In this document: positions 42,156 to 46,439 of the stretch, one piece after another
Layout: the number at the start of each line of letters is the position of its first letter
Position numbering within the stretch: the first letter of the stretch is position 1
NCBI GenBank assembly: GCA_905233745.1
Contig: CAJODA010000008.1
Location: forward strand, 1 to 46,439
Source of the DNA: an uncultured Bacteroidales bacterium
GTDB lineage: Bacteria; Bacteroidota; Bacteroidia; Bacteroidales; WCHB1-69
Reading direction: 5' to 3'
Length of the DNA: 46,439 nucleotides
The notes under the pieces: model-generated
Seen by the model: only the letters and a program-made list of their open reading frames with translations
Database searches by the model: none
Told to the model about the DNA's origin: nothing
Program-made: the position numbers and the translations under genes

Positions 42156-43532
42156 TTATTTTCTTCTTCTTCTGGGTTTGAGGTTGTGTTTAGCAACGAA
42201 CTCGTCGAGCACATCCTTAAGGGTCGGGGTGCCGATCTCCTGGAGTTCATAACCAACTTTCACAACGGGTTGTTTGATCTTGATGAAGCGCGGCAGGTCG
42301 ATAGGAGTACCGATAACCACGGCGTCGCACGGGGTGTTGGCGATGGTCTTCTCGAGATCCTTCATCTGTTGCTCACCGTAGCCCATAGCCGGGAGCAATG
42401 TACCGATATTGGGGTATCTTTCGAAGGTGGTGGTCAGTTCGCCGACGGTGTAAGGTCTCGGGTCAACGAGTTCGCAAGCACCATATTTCTGAGCGGCAAC
42501 TGTACCGGCGCCAATCTTCATCTCACCGTGGGTCAATGTAGGACCATCTTCCACAACGAGTACGCGTTTGCCCTTCAGCAGTTCCGGCTTGTCAACCGTA
42601 AGGATGGAAGCGGCATCAATTTGTTTGGCGTTGGGGTTGATTTCGCGCAGGTTGTTACGAACGATGTTGATGTTCTCCAAGGAAGCGGAGTCGATCTTGT
42701 TGATGACGATGACGTCAGCCATACGGGCAACCACTTCGCCAGGATAGTAGCTGACTTCAGCACCCGGACGCAATGGGTCGGCAACGCCGATGGTGAGGTC
42801 CGGTTTGTAGAACGGGAAGTCGTTGTTACCACCGTCCCAGAGCACGATGTCGCATCCGTCGGGATCTTTCTCAGCCTCGCGGAGGATAGCTTCGTAGTCA
42901 ACACCGGCATAGATGACGTTACGTTTGGTCACCACGTGCGGTTCATACTCTTCCATCTCCTCGATGGTGCAGTTGTGTTTCTTGAGGTCGGCAACCTCGG
43001 CGAAACGCTGAACTTTCTGTTTGTTCAGATCCGGGTCGTAAGGCATCGGGTGACGCACGGCAACCACTCTGAATCCCATACCAACGAGGTATTCAATGAT
43101 GCGACGGGAAGTCTGAGACTTACCGCAGCCAGTACGGGTAGCGCCAACGGCGATAACCGGTTTCTTGGAAGCCACCATCGTATCTTTCGGTCCCATCAGC
43201 CAGAAGTTTGCGCCAGCGGCGTTCACGATGGCACTGATCTTCATCACGTATGAGTACGGCTTGTCACTGTATGCGAAAACGCAGTCGTCAACGTCATATT
43301 TCTTGATCAGCTCGGTCAGCATGGATTCGGGATAAATCTGAATGCCCTTCGGATAGAGGTCTTCACCTGCCAATTCCTTCGGATAGATACGATCGTCGAT
43401 ACCAGGGATCTGCTCAGCTGTGAAAGCTACGACGTTGTAGTTCTTGTTGTGACGGAAGAACGTGTTGAAATTGTGGAAGTCTCTTCCAGCTGCACCAATA
43501 ATGATGACATTTCTTACTTTTTTCTGTGGCAT
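42156..43532 (-). CDS. Cyclic 2,3-diphosphoglycerate synthetase-like P-loop GTPase
   Basis: 458 residues. The N-terminal part (about 1-125) begins KKVRNVIIIGAAGRDFHNF, a Rossmann-like nucleotide fold. A P-loop NTPase domain follows, with the Walker A GATRTGCGKS (about 129-138). Further motifs are CDIVLWDGGNNDFPF, the GTPase-type VINKID, and the basic tail KPRRRRK. The family includes archaeal cyclic 2,3-diphosphoglycerate synthetase, which cyclises 2,3-bisphosphoglycerate with ATP. The product of bacterial homologues is not established to my knowledge. The neighbour upstream on the same strand is the 2,3-bisphosphoglycerate-dependent phosphoglycerate mutase gene. Confidence 0.82.
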   Translation of the reverse strand: MPQKKVRNVIIIGAAGRDFHNFNTFFRHNKNYNVVAFTAEQIPGIDDRIYPKELAGEDLYPKGIQIYPESMLTELIKKYDVDDCVFAYSDKPYSYVMKISAIVNAAGANFWLMGPKDTMVASKKPVIAVGATRTGCGKSQTSRRIIEYLVGMGFRVVAVRHPMPYDPDLNKQKVQRFAEVADLKKHNCTIEEMEEYEPHVVTKRNVIYAGVDYEAILREAEKDPDGCDIVLWDGGNNDFPFYKPDLTIGVADPLRPGAEVSYYPGEVVARMADVIVINKIDSASLENINIVRNNLREINPNAKQIDAASILTVDKPELLKGKRVLVVEDGPTLTHGEMKIGAGTVAAQKYGACELVDPRPYTVGELTTTFERYPNIGTLLPAMGYGEQQMKDLEKTIANTPCDAVVIGTPIDLPRFIKIKQPVVKVGYELQEIGTPTLKDVLDEFVAKHNLKPRRRRK

Positions 43533-43589
43533 AATAAATTATATTTAATAATTAAACAAAAGTGTTATTCTTTTCCTCAAAAAAGCGCG

Positions 43590-43597
43590 CAAATATA
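43590..43597 (-). promoter_or_regulatory. Bacteroidota -7 box for the cDPGS-like gene
   Basis: TATATTTG followed by C on the minus strand, between gpmA and the cDPGS-like gene, 57 bp before its ATG. It allows independent expression. Confidence 0.55.
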
Positions 43598-43634
43598 CAA
43601 AAAAAAAATATAAAGTTCAGCTAAAATCTCCCAT

Positions 43635-44381
43635 TTATTTCGTTTGATTGGCGACAACGGCCTCTTTTGCCTTCAAATCATCCTCACTCACACCGATATA
43701 TTCATCTTTCAGAATCTGCATATCCTCATCCAGTTCCATCATATAAGGCACGCCGGTAGGGATGTTCAGCTTGACAATTTCTTCGTTGGAGAGGTTTTTC
43801 ATAAACTTGATGATACCGCGAATACTGTTGCCGTGGGCCACAATCAACACCTGGCCATATTGGTGCAGGTTCTCCACAATACTGGTATTCCAAAGAGGGA
43901 TGATACGGCGGGTGGCATCGGAAAGCGATTCTGTGCCAGGACGCGCGGAGCGGTTCTTGATACCCTGGTAGCGGATGTCATATTTGGGATGGCGAGGGTC
44001 GTCGTCGGGAAGTGGGGCCGGGGCCACGTCGTAACTGCGGCGCCAGAGCATCACCTGCTCCTTGCCGAAGCGCTCCACGGCCTCCTGTTTGTTCTGTCCC
44101 TGCAACATGCCGTAATGCTTTTCGTTCAACCGCCAGCTCTTCTCCACAGGCAGCCACATGCGGTCCATCTCCTCCAAAATATAATTCAGTGTCTTGATGG
44201 CCCGCTTCAGGAAAGAGGTGTAGGTGTAACGTATATCCAACCCAGCCTCTTTCAAAATACGCCCGGCTTGTTTGGCCTCCTCCACACCCTGCGGGGTGAG
44301 ATCAACATCCGTCCATCCTGTAAACTGGTTGGACAGGTTCCATTCGCTCTGACCATGCCGCACTAATATAAGTTTATACAT
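43635..44381 (-). CDS. gpmA: 2,3-bisphosphoglycerate-dependent phosphoglycerate mutase
   Basis: Interconverts 3- and 2-phosphoglycerate in glycolysis by a phosphohistidine mechanism primed by 2,3-bisphosphoglycerate. 248 residues, the full dPGM length. VRHGQSEWN carries the catalytic H9. LNEKHYGMLQG, LWRRSYDVAPAPL and the second histidine motif IVAHGNSIRG are all present. The long C-terminus separates it from short phosphatases of the same fold. It lies between panD and the cDPGS-like gene. Confidence 0.96.
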   Translation of the reverse strand: MYKLILVRHGQSEWNLSNQFTGWTDVDLTPQGVEEAKQAGRILKEAGLDIRYTYTSFLKRAIKTLNYILEEMDRMWLPVEKSWRLNEKHYGMLQGQNKQEAVERFGKEQVMLWRRSYDVAPAPLPDDDPRHPKYDIRYQGIKNRSARPGTESLSDATRRIIPLWNTSIVENLHQYGQVLIVAHGNSIRGIIKFMKNLSNEEIVKLNIPTGVPYMMELDEDMQILKDEYIGVSEDDLKAKEAVVANQTK

Positions 44382-44397
44382 AGGTAATTATAGGTTA

Positions 44398-44481
44398 AAG
44401 GGGTAAAATAGGTAAATGGGGTAAATGAGGTGAATGAGGTGAAAAGAGTAAAAGAGTGAGATCAAAGACCAAAGACAATGG
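44398..44481 (-). repeat. Degenerate period-9 and period-7 repeats between panD and gpmA
   Basis: Read on the coding (minus) strand, the gap starts with GTCTTTG-type heptamers after the panD stop. It continues with period-9 units such as CTCATTCAC, CTCATTTAC, CCCATTTAC, CTATTTTAC and CCCTTTAAC up to 17 bp before the gpmA ATG. The tract is almost free of G. Confidence 0.65.
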
Positions 44482-44826
44482 CTAAATCCGGTTGTCCTTG
44501 TCGGGGAAGAGAATCCAGGGTTTGAAGTGTTTGGCGTCTTCGAAGTCCATGGAGCAGTAGGAGATGATAACCACCACATCGCCGACACACACCTTACGGG
44601 CGGCGGGGCCATTGAGGCATATCACACCGGAATCCTTGGCGCCCTTGATGACATACGTCTCAAACCTTTCCCCATTGTTCACATCCAGTACCTGAACTTT
44701 TTCGTTTTCGATCAGGTGGGCGGCCTCCATCAGTGTCTCGTCAATCGTGATACTGCCCACATAGTTCAAATTAGCCTCTGTTACAGTGACCTTGTGTATC
44801 TTGGATTTTAATAATTCTATTGTCAT
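44482..44826 (-). CDS. panD: Aspartate 1-decarboxylase
   Basis: Makes beta-alanine from aspartate for pantothenate and CoA. 114 residues from the ATG at 44826; a TTG two codons upstream is unlikely. The self-cleavage site is canonical: G24-S25 in YVGSITID, where S25 becomes the pyruvoyl cofactor. K9 in [14 protein letters not shown] and the ICLNGPAAR segment (N71-G-P) are the expected active-site elements. It lies downstream of panC with a 68-bp gap, so the pair is probably co-transcribed. Confidence 0.96.
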   Translation of the reverse strand: MTIELLKSKIHKVTVTEANLNYVGSITIDETLMEAAHLIENEKVQVLDVNNGERFETYVIKGAKDSGVICLNGPAARKVCVGDVVVIISYCSMDFEDAKHFKPWILFPDKDNRI

Positions 44827-44859
44827 TTTCAAAGAAATTATATCAAAATCTATACATTG

Positions 44860-44894
44860 ATCGATAATCGATAATCTATCATCGCTAATCGATA
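44860..44894 (-). repeat. Period-7 tandem repeat between panC and panD
   Basis: Five heptamers lie directly against the panC stop codon. On the coding strand they read TATCGAT, TAGCGAT, GATAGAT, TATCGAT, TATCGAT. They belong to the same GCGAT-type family as the repeats at 9368 and 26491, in the same orientation relative to the upstream gene. Confidence 0.7.
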
Positions 44895-45725
44895 CTATTT
44901 ATATCTAATATTGTCGATAAGCCGCACCTCACCCACATATACTGTGATGAAACCCATCACGCCAGCGGCATCGTCAAGATGATGCACTGTTTGAAGAGTG
45001 TCGGCATCTGCCATTTCAAAGTAGTCGAGTTTGAATTCTGGATATTTGGCAATTTCGCTTTCGACAAAGGCTTTAATTTGCGGAACATCCTCCAATTCCA
45101 GAGATTCCACAAGTATTCGGTGGATGTTGGCAGATGTCTCGAACTGTTCGGGGGTGAGCCGGCGATTGCGCGAGCTCATGGCGAGTCCGTTCGGTTCGCG
45201 CACGGTAGGGCACGGCACAATTTCGGATTTTATGTCACACTGGCGCACCAGTTCGCGAATGACCGCAATCTGTTGGTAGTCCTTCTCGCCGAAATAGGCC
45301 TTGTCGGGCTGCACCCAGTCGAGCAAGCGGCGTACAATCACCCCTACCCCATTGAAGTGGCCGGGACGTGCGGCACCCTCCATCACCTCCTCTACCGGAC
45401 CGAAATGATACTTCTCCGTAGGTGGCGTGGGGAAAACCTCCTCCACCGAAGGCGCGAAAGCATAGTCGGCATAATCGCCAATCAGTTCCAGATCACGTTC
45501 CAAGGTTCGCGGATACTTGGCAAGGTCATCCTGATTGTTAAACTGCACCGGATTCACGAAAATGGACACGAAAACCACCTCGTTTTCCGCCCGAGCCCGC
45601 TTGATGAGGGACAAATGACCGTCGTGCAATGCGCCCATTGTAGGCACAAACCCTATGGTCTTTCCTTCTGATTTTACTTTTGCTACAGTTTTGGTAAGTT
45701 CTGCAATAGTGTCAATTACGAACAT
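44895..45725 (-). CDS. panC: Pantothenate synthetase (pantoate-beta-alanine ligase)
   Basis: Condenses pantoate with beta-alanine through a pantoyl-adenylate. 276 residues. Signatures are [12 protein letters not shown] with the HxGH adenylation motif, [25 protein letters not shown] and the late [12 protein letters not shown], the KMSKS counterpart. Together with panD just downstream it supplies the last two inputs of vitamin B5 synthesis. panB is not in view. Confidence 0.97.
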   Translation of the reverse strand: MFVIDTIAELTKTVAKVKSEGKTIGFVPTMGALHDGHLSLIKRARAENEVVFVSIFVNPVQFNNQDDLAKYPRTLERDLELIGDYADYAFAPSVEEVFPTPPTEKYHFGPVEEVMEGAARPGHFNGVGVIVRRLLDWVQPDKAYFGEKDYQQIAVIRELVRQCDIKSEIVPCPTVREPNGLAMSSRNRRLTPEQFETSANIHRILVESLELEDVPQIKAFVESEIAKYPEFKLDYFEMADADTLQTVHHLDDAAGVMGFITVYVGEVRLIDNIRYK

Positions 45726-45782
45726 AATTCTCTAGAAACATCAATTATTAAAAAAAAATGACTTCCCCTCAAAGAAAGCGGG

Positions 45783-45790
45783 CAAAGATA
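45783..45790 (-). promoter_or_regulatory. Bacteroidota -7 box for panC-panD
   Basis: TATCTTTG followed by C on the minus strand, 57 bp before the panC ATG and 16 bp past the HATPase stop. Confidence 0.55.
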
Positions 45791-45806
45791 CACTTTTTTC
45801 CATACT

Positions 45807-46340
45807 CTACTTGATATTTTCCTCCACCATTTCCTTAAGTGAGGCTATCACGTCCGGATCGTTAATGGGAACACCATCCAGAACCTCATACACCTCATTA
45901 GTGTCGAGTACATAATCCACTTCATCATCGAGCTTATAGTGGAAAATGAAACGGATATCGGGATAAGCTGAGATGGTGAGCACGATGGTACCGGCGAGAT
46001 CACCCATCGGAGGAGTGTCGAGATGTGTAAGTCCGAACACCGCCGTGACCGTAGTGCCCACGCCGACTTGCGATTCTATTTTCAGTGAACCGCCCGTCAT
46101 CTCGCTGTTCTGCTTGAGCAAAGGCAGCCCCAATCCCACTTTGCGCGTGGTTCGCGAAGTGTAGAATGGGTCGATGACCTTCTGCACGGTCTCCTCACTC
46201 ATGCCGCAGCCGTTATCCTTGAAAACCAAGGTAAGCGTATCTTTTTCTGTGTCCAACAGGACCTCCAGCGTAATCTCCGTGGCTTTCGCGCGCGTGGAGT
46301 TCTGCAGGATGTCCATGATGTGCATGGATAAATCCTTCAT
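45807..46340 (-). CDS. Stand-alone HATPase_c protein (hydrogenase-locus type)
   Basis: 177 residues, a Bergerat-fold ATP-binding domain without a phosphorylated histidine or sensor. The N box is MDILQNSTRAKA, the G1 box DNGCGM, and the G2 region VGLGLPLLKQN. A second small domain follows (about 110-177). The opening MKDLSMHIMDILQNS resembles a protein I recall in NAD(P)-dependent [FeFe] hydrogenase gene clusters of anaerobes, next to a DRTGG-domain protein, which also fits the upstream gene here. An anti-sigma or serine-kinase role has been supposed for the fold. Its function in this context is not settled. Confidence 0.8.
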   Translation of the reverse strand: MKDLSMHIMDILQNSTRAKATEITLEVLLDTEKDTLTLVFKDNGCGMSEETVQKVIDPFYTSRTTRKVGLGLPLLKQNSEMTGGSLKIESQVGVGTTVTAVFGLTHLDTPPMGDLAGTIVLTISAYPDIRFIFHYKLDDEVDYVLDTNEVYEVLDGVPINDPDVIASLKEMVEENIK

Positions 46341-46344
46341 GGCA

Positions 46345-46439
46345 TTATGCGTTTAGCAATTGGTAAATCTTGCCAGCAGTTTCAAACGTCTGCTCGGAAG
46401 TACCCAGCACAGGAATGCCTTCCTCCTTGGCCTGATCCA
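46345..46439 (-). CDS. C-terminal end of a probable DRTGG-domain protein (runs off the right edge)
   Basis: The last 30 codons of a minus-strand gene end at the TAA at 46345-46347, 4 bp before the HATPase ATG. The visible part reads DQAKEEGIPVLGTSEQTFET then AGKIYQLLNA, the kind of ending seen in DRTGG-domain proteins. Too little is present to be sure of the family. Confidence 0.55.
   Translation of the reverse strand, partial: DQAKEEGIPVLGTSEQTFETAGKIYQLLNA

Noticed and set aside
44824-44832. TTG start two codons before the panD ATG
   Set aside because: The ATG at 44826 gives the canonical numbering, with cleavage at G24-S25.

Overview
The window reads as chromosomal DNA of an anaerobic Bacteroidota, most likely an uncultured gut-type Bacteroidales. 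The evidence is consistent across the window. At least 14 transcription units start behind a TAnnTTTG box, the Bacteroidota -7 element, and start codons lack Shine-Dalgarno sequences. Secreted proteins carry type IX secretion (T9SS) style C-termini. Bacteroidota family proteins (DUF3078, DUF4271, a degenerate arginase beside topA, FISUMP-type surface proteins) are present. An [FeFe]-hydrogenase maturase (HydE) points to anaerobic hydrogen metabolism. No phage, insertion sequence, integrase or CRISPR array is visible.

Layout. 1-4719: a divergent lipoprotein, then the Na+-translocating NADH:quinone oxidoreductase genes nqrBCDEF, without nqrA at their head. 4727-10808: a lamin-tail surface protein, asd, a secreted EEP-fold nuclease or phosphatase with a DPM1-like glycosyltransferase, a tRNA-Ala and hydE. 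10863-19343: an accessory block of large secreted proteins on the minus strand. It holds a 1061-residue protein whose mature N-terminus looks like ubiquitin, a 919-residue repeat protein with the same C-terminal domain, a coiled-coil protein with 99-bp repeats, and a decayed FISUMP gene abutting an AAA-ATPase fragment. 19440-28202 is mostly plus strand: a T9SS-sorted protein, a one-domain voltage-gated cation channel, tgt (minus), a glycosyltransferase, an ECF sigma factor, an acyl-CoA synthetase, kbl and a lipoprotein. 28253-46439, all minus: a compact topA - arginase-like - DUF3078 - asnS - rpoN run; a short ribF; pheT; DUF4271 - hemD-like - rnpA - yidD; a T9SS protein; a cyclic-2,3-diphosphoglycerate-synthetase-like GTPase; gpmA, panD and panC; and at the right edge a lone HATPase and the end of a probable DRTGG protein, which usually accompany [FeFe] hydrogenases.

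How the genes work together. Nqr, hydE and the right-edge pair describe a redox economy that couples NADH to a sodium gradient and to hydrogen. asd, panC and panD supply aspartate-derived amino acids and CoA. rnpA/yidD, pheT, asnS, topA, tgt and rpoN are core information genes. The block at 10863-19343 is variable surface architecture and the least ordinary part. The points most worth a second look are the secreted ubiquitin-like domain, the short tandem repeats just after stop codons, the missing nqrA, the single-domain RibF, and a channel filter with glycine at position 4.
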